From Clitoria ternatea (Eukaryota > Streptophyta > Magnoliopsida > Fabales > Fabaceae), in assembly GCA_037962975.1 (NCBI GenBank), contig CM075671.1, positions 11,393,001 to 11,457,000 on the forward strand: a DNA stretch of 64,000 bases, given 5' to 3'. This document shows positions 11,781-23,661 of this stretch, in pieces. The translations under genes were made by a program, and so were the position numbers. The notes under the pieces were generated by a model. It did no database searches. It saw only the letters and a list, made by a program, of their open reading frames with translations, and was not told the origin of the DNA. Position 1 is the stretch's first letter, and each line of letters begins with the position of its first letter.

Positions 11781-13141
11781 ATTGTTCTTTCAAATTCCTT
11801 TCATCACCACCAATGCACTAAAGATGACCTTCATTACTTCTTCTCTTTCAATGATTGTGAAACCTTTTGATTTAAGAGATCCCACAGAAATGAGATTTTT
11901 TGTCAAGCTCGGTACATATCGAATATCAGTTAAAGTTCTAATTGACCATCATGATTCTTCAAGCGTATTAAACTATGGTGGCACATGGTTCATTATTTAC
12001 CGTATAAACATGTCCGCCTTCTAGTTCTTTGATATCAACAAACCAATCCCGATTGGGACACATATGATGGCTACAAGCAGAATCTAATAGCGATGCACTA
12101 GAAGTATTATCAGAAGGCGCAATAACCAGTGAGAGGTCTGAATCTTCATCACATTTTGCAACATTTGAATTTAAGATAGCTTTCCCTTTTTCTGACTTAC
12201 TTTTATTTTTTAACTTCGGGCAATCTTTCTTCCAATGTCCCTTCTCTCGGCAAAACGCACATTCATCTTTTGCTATCTTGCACTGTAACTTAGATCTCTC
12301 ATTCTTCTCTCTAGTATGGGATTGTGTTCTTCTCCTAACAACTAAAGCTTCTGTTGTTTCATTTATGCTGCTTCTTTAGTCCTTCCTCCTTAACTCATAA
12401 CTATATAAAGGAACACAAACTTTACTTAGGGAGACAACAACTTTCCCATGGAGTAAAGTAATTTCAAGAAACTCAAACTCCTCAGGAAGGAATCCCAACA
12501 ACATCAGGGCCAAATCTTCATCCTTGAATATTTCATCCATATTCACCAAATCAAACACAAGCTTATTAAAACAGGTGATGTGATCATTTAGAGTGGTACC
12601 AACAGTATATGTGAATCAAAACAACTTTTTCTTCATATACAAATTATTCTGACTGTTTTTCTTCAAGAATTTATCCTCCAGATCCTTTCACAATTTATTT
12701 GCAGAAGTCTTCTTGCAAAACGCATACTTCTGCTCTCTTGAAAGGCACGATCGGATAGTACCACATGTTAATCGATTGGCCGTCTTCCATTCTTTTTCAT
12801 TAACTTCTTCTAGTTTCTTCTCTTCAATAGCAATATCTAGCCCTTGTTGAAAAAGGGGCATCCAACACCATACATTGCCACATGCTAAAATGACCAGTAC
12901 CATAAAAAATTTCAATGAACAATTTTATGTTCCCCACTAAAGGCAAAATAGATGAGGAAGACTCTATTTTTGAGGTGGATGTTCCCTCTTCATTGGTTTT
13001 CTTTTGCTTACTCATTTTGGTAATTAATAGCTATCAATCTATAGAACGCCTGGAGCCTAACGGAATCTTTTTTAATATGAGAGTTCAGTCTATACTGCAA
13101 TCACATAGCATACTTTGAAACCAATTGGCTCTAATACCAAT
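11781..13141 (-). pseudogene. Ty1/copia gag and protease remnant (continues at 1-236)
   Basis: On the minus strand from the right: a gag polypeptide (UBN2-type) with WKTANRL-like text around 12750-12790, then LALMLLGFLPEEFEFLE and VSLSKVCVPLYSYELRRKD at 12376-12558. A CCHC zinc knuckle CAFCREKGHWKKDCPK follows near 12215-12260, and a protease-like start CSHHMCPNRDWFVDI near 12025-12070. A primer binding site TGGTATTAGAGCC (one mismatch to the initiator tRNA-Met complement) lies at 13127-13139 beside the LTR. Many stops and shifts are present. The protease runs directly into the Tat insertion, and the next copia domain resumes at 236. Confidence 0.85.
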
Positions 13142-13547
13142 TGTTGTGGAATTGAAATAATATTTTACTTATCTTTAATTATAATGCGTAAATAATTGTA
13201 CTAAAAATTACACTTACTAATTCCCAGAAAGATAGAGGGGTCACAAACGCTCTCACTTAATACCCAATCTCCTTAGACAAAATTTTCTATGCAATTAATA
13301 GCACAACTAATAAAGAACATCATAATTTAACGAGGTTCGACTAATTTCGCGTATGTCCTCAGACACCACTCAATTAATATTTCACTCTAGAAATATTACA
13401 AAAAGGAGAGAAAAAATAAACAAAAGTCTTTATAATTAACTTAGACAATTGTGGGATGATTTAAAACTATGAGAGGAGGTTTCCTTATATAAGCTAGGAA
13501 GGTCCCCCCTTCAAATTTTTTCAATGTGGGACTTCCCACAGCTAACA
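13142..13547 (-). repeat. 5' LTR of the copia element (406 bp)
   Basis: Read on the minus strand it begins TGTTAGCTGTGGGAAGTCCC and ends CAATTCCACAACA, with TG...CA ends, and the tRNA-Met-type PBS follows directly. The 3' LTR is outside the window, so the target duplication cannot be checked. Its outer edge is only 127 bp beyond the stop codon of the nuclease gene, and on the same strand as that gene. Confidence 0.8.
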
Positions 13548-13674
13548 GTTTGTTATAACAATCATACATCGATGTTGAGCAAATGACCTTTTATTTGAGT
13601 TTTTCCAAAGGATTGTTGATCGGCTCAATTCTTTTGGCACTCTGGTGATTCTAGTAGTGTGATTTTAGGCAGTG

Positions 13675-15673
13675 TCATGTTGCTTCTCTTCTGTTCTTTT
13701 TTCTCCATTCCCATGGCTCCTCAGGATTTTTAGAAACCCATAATCCAACACGTTTTGCCCTGGCTTGTTTTTCCCACTGGTGTTAACAACATAAGAAAGT
13801 TAGGATATGGCTTTGGAAAATGGTGAAGAAAACATGAACTTGAGTTAGTACTTACTATTTCCAGTTCTTGTCGTTTGTCATAGGCTGCATAGTGCCATGC
13901 TAAACCCTTCTTCAACATCATTTCCTTATCATAAAAGGAAAGCAAAATTTAAAACTTTGAAAGTCACATCATGCATAGGTATAGAGCAAAATGATACAAA
14001 GTAATTATAAAATGAATACCTGAACAAAAATGCCATTACAATAGATATCACCTACATAACGACCATAGCGATCTTCTCCATAAACAAGGACCCTCAAAGA
14101 CTTACCTTGAACAATCTTTGTGAGTTCCATTTTAGCTTCCTTTCCATATGGCATTGCACTTTCTGGTGCATCAATTCCCCTGTTTTGTTTCTAGTGTTCA
14201 TTAGTGGTTTCCACATCAACTTAAAAACATTCTAATACTAGTGCTTGTTTGATTATTACCTTAGTCGAATCCTATACTTCTTAGCTAGGACTTCCTCATT
14301 TTGGATAGGAATCACCCTAAATAAGATACCAATAAACAGAAAATTATGCAGTGTTGGAATTTTGAAGCATAGACATTGAGAATTGTGAAACCACAAACCA
14401 ACCTATATCCTGAATCAATGATCTGTTTGTGAAATGCATCTGCTTCTGTGAAGTTTCTTCGAGCTCGGGCTTCTGATCTCCTCACTGATGCTGCATGCAC
14501 ATTGCCAGGGACATATGCTGATTCCCTGGCATCTTCTGTGCTAACATACACTGTTATAGTATCACCATCTGCTACTGCCTTGGCATCAACCTAGTCCAAT
14601 TGAGAATAATGAGGAGCCCTCATATGATGTTAACTACCACATTTTCAGTATAATCTTACAACTGATTTTATTTTATGAGTAATCCCTCGAGTTTAGGCAT
14701 GCACTTTAGTCTCGAAATTTTAAAGCTCAAATAGTCCTTGACATTGCAAAATGTCATTCATTTGAGTCATTTTGTAATTATGTTTTTGAAGCTACCAAAC
14801 GACAGAAACTAATTTAAAGTTTTAAAACCTGAGGACTAAACTACATGACTCATAATCTTGAGGACTAACTTGAAAGTTTACTATTCATTTTATGGACTTA
14901 AAGTAAATGTTATTCTTACGGGCAAGGTGTGGAATTCATAGAGTACTCCATCAGGCAACCCTGAAGGGGCTTGAGCAGTTACTTCAACAAGAGTGTGTGG
15001 TAAAGGAAGACCATAGAAAGTCAACAATCCCTATTAATGTAAGCAAAACAAGTTTTTCATGAGCAATGAGCTTTGTTTTTTGTCATGTCACACACACTGT
15101 ACTCAAATGCATAGTTTGGAAACACATGCAAACCTCAACATCAGCTTTTTGATGTCTTTTTAAGGTTTGAATGACAAGTCTAGCTGCTTCTTCGGGCGTT
15201 TTAGGAGGAGGTTTTGCCTGCTGCCAAGCATTCAGTAACTTTCTATACCTTCAAAACATTGTAAGGAACACAAAGGGCATGCATGTTTGAAAAGTGAAGA
15301 TTCAGAACGTTTTATGGTAACAAATTTGGCATGAAGAATGTGCTGAGTAAAATATGTATGAGTACCAGTTAGCTTGAGCCTTCTTAGAAGACACAACATG
15401 CTTGTTCAGTCCTTCAGGGACCTAAAAGGAAAAACACACAGATCTCACAAATTAACTATGCCAAATAAGTTGAAAAACAAAATTGCAAAAACTTTGAGTT
15501 CCTAATTGGAGAGTGCGTACCTGGGAGGTGATTTCAAAGTGAAGGAGATCATGGGCAAGTGCTGAAAGACCAACGGTGGCAGAGGAGACACCGTGTGGTC
15601 CAAGTGTTTCAGAATCACCAGAAACTGTTGGCTTACAGCAATGGCTGTAGAGATATCTGAGAGCATTTCCCAT
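13675..15673 (-). CDS. Ca2+-dependent staphylococcal-nuclease-like protein (CAN family)
   Basis: Nine coding exons (complement): 15521-15673, 15366-15421, 15134-15248, 14920-15030, 14403-14590, 14260-14316, 14020-14179, 13856-13924, 13675-13776. All introns are GT-AG and the frame stays open, giving about 336 residues, a normal length for the family. The N-terminus MGNALRYLYSHCCKP carries a glycine-2 myristoylation site with nearby cysteines, which in Arabidopsis CAN proteins places the enzyme at the plasma membrane. The thermonuclease fold follows: DGDTITVYV, YRIRLRGIDAPES (catalytic Arg and Asp), YGKEAKMEL, EDRYGRYVGDIY (second catalytic Arg), GLAWHYAAYDKR and a C-terminal GLWVSKNPEEPWEWRK. 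The expected role is Ca2+-dependent cleavage of DNA and RNA, possibly in programmed cell death. A copia LTR lies just past the stop codon. Confidence 0.93.
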
Positions 15674-16073
15674 GCTTGAATTTGATCAAAGGTTGAAACT
15701 TTGGAGAAAAATGAAGATGAGAAGGGAGAAAATATAGGGGGATTACAGAATCTGGTATTATGGGATCGTGGAGAGAAGAAAACGTATGTGAATAAAACGG
15801 AATAGTGACGGGTGGCAAGCTATGATTTGCCGCTACGGGGTTTAGCGTGTTGGGTATTGTTTGTTTTTGCGAGTTAATTATCGTTTGAGGTGTCTTCGTC
15901 AACGGTTTAACGTGAAATGTGGGTAATGCCTTTGCGCGTGAACAAACTCTGGCTTGTTTACCGCCCATCAACGTATGCTTTTCGCCAATGTATAACTAAT
16001 GTGATGTTCTTTTTAGAAAGTCCACCTTACTTCCACGCGCATCAGTGGTGTTTGAATATCACGCGCAATGAGC
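15674..16073 (-). promoter_or_regulatory. upstream region of the CAN-like nuclease gene
   Basis: About 400 bp between the nuclease start codon and the MITE at 16082. No clear TATA box or second gene was recognised. An open frame at 15633-15971 on the minus strand overlaps the first exon in another frame and shows no domain, so it is treated as leader sequence. Confidence 0.35.
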
Positions 16074-16081
16074 AATATGGG

Positions 16082-16525
16082 TAGAGCTGTCAAAACGGAC
16101 TAACCCAATCCAACCTGGCTTGTTTTTTTAAGTGAGTCAATTTTCTCAACCTAACCTACCGGGTAGCTCAGGGGTTGGTCCACCTTTTTTAAAATATAAA
16201 ATATAAAAATGCTAAAAAAAAATTCCTCACATTTTAATACCATTTTTTTCTCACATTTCAATACTAATTAAAATAATAAAATGTCATAATTTATTAATCC
16301 ATAACTCATAAAACAAAGCTATATAATTCCACAGTCACTTCAAAATAATACTAACCTGTGGGCCAACCTGGTTCACTACGGGTTTAACCCATCGTGAGCC
16401 GGGTTGAATGGGCCGAGTCAGAAAAAACTTTGCTTCGAAAATGAGTCATTTTTTTAACTCGACTCACCTAAAATCCACCTTGAGCCGGGTTGGCTCAAAG
16501 GTTAGAACCCATTTTGACACCTCTA
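16082..16525. mobile_element. hAT-type MITE (444 bp)
   Basis: The ends are TAGAGCTGTCAAAACGG and the inverse of TAGAGGTGTCAAAATGG. A perfect 8-bp duplication AATATGGG flanks it at 16074-16081 and 16526-16533. The ends and GC-rich subterminal blocks (AACCTGGCT, GAGCCGGGTTG) resemble those of the MITE at 9291-9755, so the two may belong to one family. No ORF. It sits about 0.4 kb upstream of the nuclease start codon. Confidence 0.9.
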
Positions 16526-16533
16526 AATATGGG

Positions 16534-17314
16534 CCTTAATTATTCAGAGATGGATATTACTGTTGCTAACATGGATTTGGTTAACAATAAGTGGTAATAT
16601 TTTATTAGAATACATATAATAATTAGATCACAATTTTTGAAATGTAATAAATGTATTTATTTTATTAAAAATTATTATTTTTGGTTACTTAAACTTAATT
16701 GTTGGTAATTAAAATAAATTGTCTTATTGAAAATAAAATGTTATGGAAAGAAAATATGAACACTCAAAGAGTAAAATTTAATTTCACTATAATATTTGTA
16801 TAACAAATACACTAAAGTTTTTTTTAGTTTTGTTAAAAGCTAATACACATACACAATACTCAAATAAAACTTGTTGAAGCTTTCTCTCAATCTTTTCTTC
16901 TCACTTTCTTCTTCACTCAAGGCATACTAAATTTTGTTGTCACTTTTCTAATGAAAGAAAATTCAAGTTGAAACTTACTTCCTAAATTAACAAAATTCAA
17001 GTTGGAACTTACTTCTTAGGTTAGCAAAATTCAAGTTAGATTTTGTTTCCTAAATAGAAGAGTTCAAGTTCAAATTGACTTCCAAATCTTAATTACTAAG
17101 CTACCAAGTCAAATGGCCAAGTTTAATTTCTAATATTAATTTTAGTTTTGAAGTTATAAAATCCACAACCTATTTACCTTTTTTAAAGAGAAATATTTTG
17201 ATTTTTTTTTCAAACTTCAGACTTTTACATACCCTCGTAACACTGTTTAAGAAATTGAACACAAAATTTTTTATTTAAAATGAAATTATAATCAATTAAA
17301 AATCACTATACATA

Positions 17315-17353
<39 letters not shown>

Positions 17354-18800
17354 TTTAAATAAAAACTGATTTTTTTCTTAACTGATATTCTCAGGATATT
17401 AATTTATATTTCCCTTGAAAAGAATTCATTGAACTTGTCATAGAAAAACTTAGAGTTTGGGAAGTTCCAATCATCACACATGACATACATACTACTTCAA
17501 CTTCAATTCAGCAAAATAAACAAAAAACAATCCATCAATTCAACCATAATTACTACATCCAATATAAAAAATAAATCCAAATCAACTGTCAACTAACAAA
17601 TCTAGTAAACATCATAATCACCATCATAAATCATAATAGTCATTAAGTTTGACACCTTCCAATGCCAATGTGTGAGCATCTAAGTTGCCTCCGCTTACAC
17701 CAACACAAACAACTCCAAATTGAAGTTCATTTGAATCTAATGCAACTTGTTCTTAAATTTTGGCTGCATCACCACCTAAATAAATAAATAAAAGGAGAAA
17801 ATAAAAACATAGCTTTGAAACAATAGTTTTCAAAATGAAACCATAAATTGTTATTGAAATTGTATTATCTTAATAAATAATATTATCGGTGTCCAAATCA
17901 TTATCACCAAACTCAAGCTATGGTTCTTCCTCATTAACCCAAAGTCAACTCTATTAATGGATTCATAATCAATAGGATGATGTGCCCACCTAAAATGAAA
18001 CATTATGATACCAATTATCAAATATCATATAGCATTTTTGTTTAAAAATATAAACAAAAATAATATGATATTAGCTTAGAGAAAACTATATACCTATTCT
18101 TTAAATGTAGGTTATAAGTAACATAAATAAAATCATTTAGTCTTTGATGTTCAAGCTTATTTTTTATCTTTGTGTGGATTCTGACTTGAAATTAACTAAA
18201 AATAGAAGACTATAATAAGTATTTAGCCTATTAATAATTATATTTTTAATAATACTCAAATGAAAGAGAATTATGTTAAATAAAAAAAAGTTTATGTAGT
18301 TTAATAAATAAATGAGAGATAAAAAAAATTTGATATATAATTAAGATGAAATAATTACATAGTTTCTGAGTATTTGTTTTTCTCTAGTATAATATTATAA
18401 AGATATTTGTTGCGGCCATTGGTTAATATTTTTCCTTTGTTGGGTATTATAATTTTCGTTGGGAAAAGTTGTGGTATATAACCTTTATAATTTTCCTTGT
18501 TCGCTTGTTTTTTCTTTTCTTTTTTTTTGTGATATTGTGGTTGCCAACCATACCGAATGAGTGGAGGCCGGTTACTCGAAGGTCAACAGTATTAAGAATA
18601 AAGTTTCACCTTTTATTGACAGAAAGTGGAAGATTCTATCTTTCAAGTACAGAATCCAATTCTGTCTTCACTATTCGTTCATATAAATGTACATAACATA
18701 TTGGCATCTTACCCTGTGCCTAACACAACCTTTTCTCTGTTCAAGTCTAGTAGAAGCACACGCATTCTTGTATCAGTTTTCCACTCATAGTCACCTAGAA
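16534..18800. other. AT-rich intergenic DNA with an (AAT)n microsatellite and a possible coding relic
   Basis: An (AAT)n tract lies at 17325-17353. On the minus strand around 17640-18000 are short translated stretches that look once-coding (HHPIDYESINRVDFG near 17940-17990, EFGDNDLDTDNIIY near 17877-17917, ALDSNELQFGVVCVGVSGGN near 17680-17740), separated by stops. I cannot assign them to a family. A TATA-like ATATAAAT near 18680 could serve the HMA gene downstream. Nothing else was recognised. Confidence 0.4.
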
Positions 18801-19289
18801 ATGACTAATGTAATTAATTATAAGACAATCACAAACCCAGTAGCTATTTGATTCTTCTGATTTCATCTATGAGACTAATCAAATTTTCTTCTTGTGTCAT
18901 TAGGTGGTGGAAGTGAAGGTTGGTTTACACTGTGATGAGTGTATCAAGAAAATTTTCAAGGCCATCAAGAAGATTGAAGGTAAGTCATAATTAATTTCCA
19001 TTTTCCGAAGCTCATGATGACAGAACTATAGTCTATAATAGTACTTTGTTATCTCTTTAATTGCTATATATAATATGTGTAAGTGTAAATTGTTTTACAA
19101 ACAGAAAATCATACATATGTTTCCATGAATAATTTTTTGTCAGATATTGAGACATACAACGTGGACAAGCAGCTGAACAAGGTAATCGTAACAGGGAATG
19201 TCACAACGGAAGAAGTGATTCGAGTTCTTCAAAAGAATGGCAAGAATGCAACCCCTTGGGAAGATGTTCAAGCCCAACCCAATTCCTGA
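18801..19289 (+). CDS. small heavy-metal-associated (HMA) domain protein
   Basis: Three coding exons: 18801-18809 (only ATGACTAAT), 18904-18979 and 19144-19289, with GT-AG introns, giving 76 residues. The protein is a single HMA/ATX1-like ferredoxin fold. The first strand EVKVGLHCDECIKKI carries the metal-binding C-x-x-C (CDEC). It continues with KAIKKIEDIETYNVD and KVIVTGNVTTEEVIRVLQKNG, then ends WEDVQAQPNS. There is no isoprenylation CaaX box and no linker, so it resembles the short copper-chaperone-like HMA proteins and not the HIPP class. Expected role: binding or delivery of Cu or another soft metal in the cytosol. The tiny first coding exon was chosen because it restores MTNVVEVKV in frame and has a consensus donor. 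Confidence 0.85.
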
Positions 19290-19497
19290 ATGCGCACATA
19301 CATGGCTTTCTAGTTTTCTGTTTTTTCCCAAGAAACATACAATTAAGATATGGATTTTATTATGGTAGGTGAAATTCTATGATCACCTTTGTAGAATTAG
19401 TAGGGGTATAATTATATTTTAACCTCGGTTTTGTAATTCCTGACCTTTCTCTCTGAATAAAACACAGTTATTTCTTGTGAAACTTGTTTGATGGCAT

Positions 19498-19500
<3 letters not shown>

Positions 19501-19570
<70 letters not shown>
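19501..19570. repeat. (AT)n microsatellite, about 70 bp
   Basis: Uninterrupted AT dinucleotides for about 35 units, about 210 bp beyond the HMA stop codon, so possibly just outside or within its 3' UTR. Confidence 0.95.
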
Positions 19571-19574
<4 letters not shown>

Positions 19575-19964
19575 AGATTTTTTAAGAGGATATAATAGCT
19601 CTTGGACACGGAAGGTTTTCGTTCATGAATTTTCTAATCTATAGAATCTTACATGTCATAGAAACCAAAAGTGTTTTTTGTAATCTAAAGTTAATATTAA
19701 TGCAGTATTATGTGGTTTTTAAGATAAATTTAACAGAAATTTAATAAAAAAATTTACAGTATTTTTTATCTTATATAAGGGTGTATAAGTTAAAGAAAAT
19801 TATTTCAATTATAGCTAAGTAGCTATTAAACACTACAATAATTTACCGTCAACATTATGTATCATCGAATATCGGATGTAACATCGTGTTTTGCTTCGGC
19901 CGCATGTCGTATAAGTAGTAGACCTTATATAGCATTTACCACAAAAACCGATGCTACAAACAAG

Positions 19965-19966
<2 letters not shown>

Positions 19967-20046
<80 letters not shown>
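19967..20046. repeat. (AT)n microsatellite, about 80 bp
   Basis: A second uninterrupted AT tract of about 40 units. The frames reading IYIYIY in this area are products of the repeat. 20047-20449 is AT-rich with a short G-rich run near 20268-20290; no gene was seen. Confidence 0.95.
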
Positions 20047-20049
<3 letters not shown>

Positions 20050-20449
20050 ATGTGTATGTATATATATAGAGAGATGCACATAATTATAATTAATAATAAT
20101 AAAATAAAAAATGTTATTTTATACTTACAATAAAGACACAAAATATAAATATGAAATCTTAATGTTTATGGTAATGACAATGATGAGAAATGGTACAGTT
20201 GTCATGACAATGTCACTTGTAACCCTTATGTTGACAAAATATATATATATATTGGGTTTGCTTTTTTTTGGGGGGAGGGGGGGTGGGGCTGTTGCTATTG
20301 CTAGGGGGACTAGGTTTACGGTTGCGAAAGAAAATTGGGGCTTAAGCTAGTGGTGGGTTAAGGTTAGGGTTGTTGATGGTGATCATCCAATGATATAGAC
20401 TGGTTATTCAAGTTAGCATCATAACTAGGTTAATGGCTAGCCTTGAATG

Positions 20450-21107
20450 AGCTAGCCTATTGCTCTCATTGTAGCTCATTGATTTTTTCAGAAAGGTGGT
20501 CCAATTGTGCCTAAAGGCACACCACCTCAGGATCTTGCTGCTAAGAGGAATTGGTAGTCGACATATGTTGCGTCATAGATGTAGAGCCTGACAGGTGTTG
20601 GGGCCGCAATCACCGATGCCATAAACTCGGCACTAGGACCTTCCTCCAATAACCTCGACCCAAACACTCATCTTGGTGGCTTAGTCCACCGAGTTGTCTG
20701 GTCTAGCAACCTCCTGTTAAACGTCGCTTGTAAGCCTTCTGGTCAATAAAACAAATTAAAAAGTTACACATGCATTTAAACAATGAATGTTAAACTTGAA
20801 AATAAATTAAGTTCCATAGTATACTTACCATGGTGTTATAGCTCTTATCATTGGCCCACACACCACTAGCATACTGGGGTCGTCATAAATTACTCAACAA
20901 GCGTAATGTCCTTACCAGCATGTTGGGTCTACAAATAAAAAATGGAAAGAACTTAAAGAAATGTAAACTAGATAGATTGCATGACTTTAACAAATAATTA
21001 CAAGTTCATAACAAATTACTTACAAACTCCACAATTATGTTGAAGTGTGCTTCCTGTCTTAGGTATGCACTACACCACCCTTAAGACTCCTTATGTCCTG
21101 CCTATTA
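20450..21107 (-). pseudogene. unassigned coding relic, left part (continues at 44453)
   Basis: The base composition is more balanced than its surroundings, and short open pieces occur on the minus strand, for example KWAKLEYRVVTEHNRQDIRS when read across the inserted elements from 44453 onward. The host sequence of the solo LTR is therefore probably an old transposon coding region, perhaps a plant transposase, but no family motif was firm enough to name. It is interrupted at 21108 by the TATTA-flanked LTR. Confidence 0.35.
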
Positions 21108-23661
21108 TGTAACACCCTCTGTTACACCTTAATAAATACTAGAAAAATTCGTAATTTTTTTTTACTAAAGAAATGATTGTTAAAAGGAAACTATCGGAAT
21201 AAATTACATACATCATTTCTGAAATACCTCGTAAATATTATTAAAACTTTGTAAAGTAATTTTTACATTCATCTGAAGAAAATAAATATTAAACATTATA
21301 AGAAAGAGAGGAAACTCCATGGCCCAGAAGCAGTTACTTAATAACATTATTTATTCATTGGACCACGGTATTCATACCGAGCTCCCTTTTCTAGAACGTG
21401 CTATATTCACTGCGAGATTCTTCGATCATTCCCTCTGAACCATCAATTTTAAAACATGAAACTAAAACACGGAGAAAGAAGTGAGAAACATAAAATAATA
21501 TTCCCAAATGGGGCATAAGAAATAAAGGGTTTTTACAAACTAATATATAACAATATCAATCATAATCACAATCACATACACAATCAAGAATGCATGAATG
21601 TTATGCAATATCTTTATCATAACTTACTTATATATGTGGGCCCTTAAATTTTAATTTGCACTGGGCCAACCAGGAGTTTACACTATTCCATAAGTCCGAA
21701 TAATAATAATATGAACAGCTCAACTGGCATAGAAACACTTAGAGACCCTTTCACACCCTCTCATCCTAAGGCTCGTAATTAAGCCTCCTCTAATGTATCC
21801 TCGGTTTCTATAATCCGTCCCCAAACAATATCATTTTGTTTCACTTTAATAATTTATGATGCATGAACTACTCGCGTATTTAGTTGGTTAAGGCTTTTAG
21901 AACATCAGTACCTTAAAGGTTTACAACATCATTTCAATAAACTGTACATTTTCTCAATTCTCTGAATTTCTGTCCCATAGAAATAAATTTGGTACAGTTT
22001 TTGAATCTCACTAAAATTGAGTTTCTAAGCCTTAAATATCTCAAAACTTTCTCATATAAAACTTTACATAATCTTTCTCAAATTGAATCTTAACAAGATC
22101 AAATTCTTATTTTTTTCCAAATATCTTTAGTTATTAAGTTGGAAAAATAAAATAATTTTCTTTTGAAAATTTTATTTTATTAAAAGAGAATAATCCAAAA
22201 ATACTTAAAATTATAAAATTTTTCTTTAATTCAAGATTTAGTTGTCTCAATTTGTTATAAATTAATTTTCATAAAATGTCTTCTTTCTAAAATAAATACT
22301 AATTATTTTTTTATTCTAAATATTGAAAGTAAAGTTAATAAAAATAATTTCTAAGAAGAAAAGATTTAAAGTAATAAAAATTTAAAAAGTAAGGTAAGAA
22401 AATTCTTACTGAGTTTTAGCTTTCCGTCATGCTCGCTATATGCTCAAACTCCACATCACAAAATCATCAATCAAAAATTAAGCATTATCAATCATAACTA
22501 AATATGTTTAATCACATCAAATATTATTAATCACAATTAAATATCAATCAAAATCAAATATTATCAATTATAAACAATTCAAATAAATTAAATATCACTC
22601 ATAAATGTAATTCAAATCTTAATGGTTATTTAGATTAATAAGATTGATTTTGAGTCTTTATAGTCCATTCCTCGCATAGGTCTATGTAGGTCCATATAGT
22701 CCAATCCTCGCATAGGTATAATTCAGTCCATACAGGTCATAATAATTCAAGTCCTTGCATAGGTTCAATCCAGTTCGCATAGGTTATTCAGGTATTTGCA
22801 TAGGTATTTTAGAGTTAGTTACATCAGATATTTAATTTAAATTTTATTATAAATTTTAAGTTAAAAAGTTAATATTTTAAAATAATAATATTATTAAATT
22901 TAAAAGGAGTAGGGAACTCCTCCCATTATTCTTATGTCTTTTCATATTATATTCTTATCTCACTCCCTCTTACCTGGGATTGTTACCAAAAGAGAGTTTG
23001 CTTTGCGCCTCCGATTTCTAGAAATATTAATTCTAATCTATTTCAGTAAAGGCATAAGGTAAAAATTAAGATTACTACTTAAAACAAAAATGGTAAATTT
23101 TGAATAGGAAATAGTGAATAGTGAATAGTAAATAGTAAATAGTAAACAGTGAATAGTAATGGTAAATAGTAAATCGAGAATAGTAACAGTAAATAGTAAA
23201 ACATGAGTAGTAATGGTAAATAGTAAAACATAAATAGTAATGGTAAATAGTAACAATAAATAGTAATTTACTATTTGAATAGTAATTTACTATTGAAATA
23301 GTATTTTACTATTTAGAATAGTAACTTAAAATAATATTATTTTCAGTATAATAATAGATTTCTAAAAACGATATAAAAATAACTCTAAAAAATATAAAAG
23401 AAATGTATTCTTACCTTAGAATTTTAACAGAACCTCCTTCCAAAAAAATTATTTTTCCCTCTTACTTCTACCACTGTCTCACTAGCACTACTATATTAAG
23501 AAAATTTAATAAGAAAATTGTGATTTCCTTCGTTCCTTCGCTCGATATTTATAGGAAAAAAACTTACTGTATGTTTGAATATTTTATTATAAAAATACTG
23601 TGCAAAATTTGAATTTTTCATATAGGTTACTGTGCAAAGTTTAAAAATTTCAGAAACGCAC
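21108..23661. mobile_element. solo LTR, left part (about 2.8 kb in total, split by the Ogre element)
   Basis: Starts TGTAACACCCTCTG. The matching end GGGTGTTACA is at 44438-44447. The 5-bp duplication TATTA flanks the pair at 21103-21107 and 44448-44452. Removing the Ogre insertion (TSD CGCAC) leaves about 2814 bp with TG...CA ends, no PBS, no internal coding and no partner LTR. This is the structure of a solo LTR left by LTR-LTR recombination. The terminal sequence resembles LTRs of Ty3/gypsy chromoviruses such as Tekay; that family call is inference. Confidence 0.8.
23100..23335. repeat. degenerate AATAGTAA minisatellite inside the solo LTR
   Basis: About 25 imperfect copies of a 7-11 bp AGTAAAT / AATAGTGAAT motif occur in tandem. 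Shorter runs of the same motif reappear at 44275-44310 on the other side of the Ogre insertion, which supports the two flanks being one LTR. Confidence 0.8.

Noticed and set aside
15633..15971. 112-codon minus-strand ORF overlapping the first exon of the nuclease gene
   Set aside because: Different frame from the MGNALR start, no domain; best read as leader sequence.
19412..20133. ORFs reading IYIYIYIY
   Set aside because: Translation of (AT)n microsatellites.
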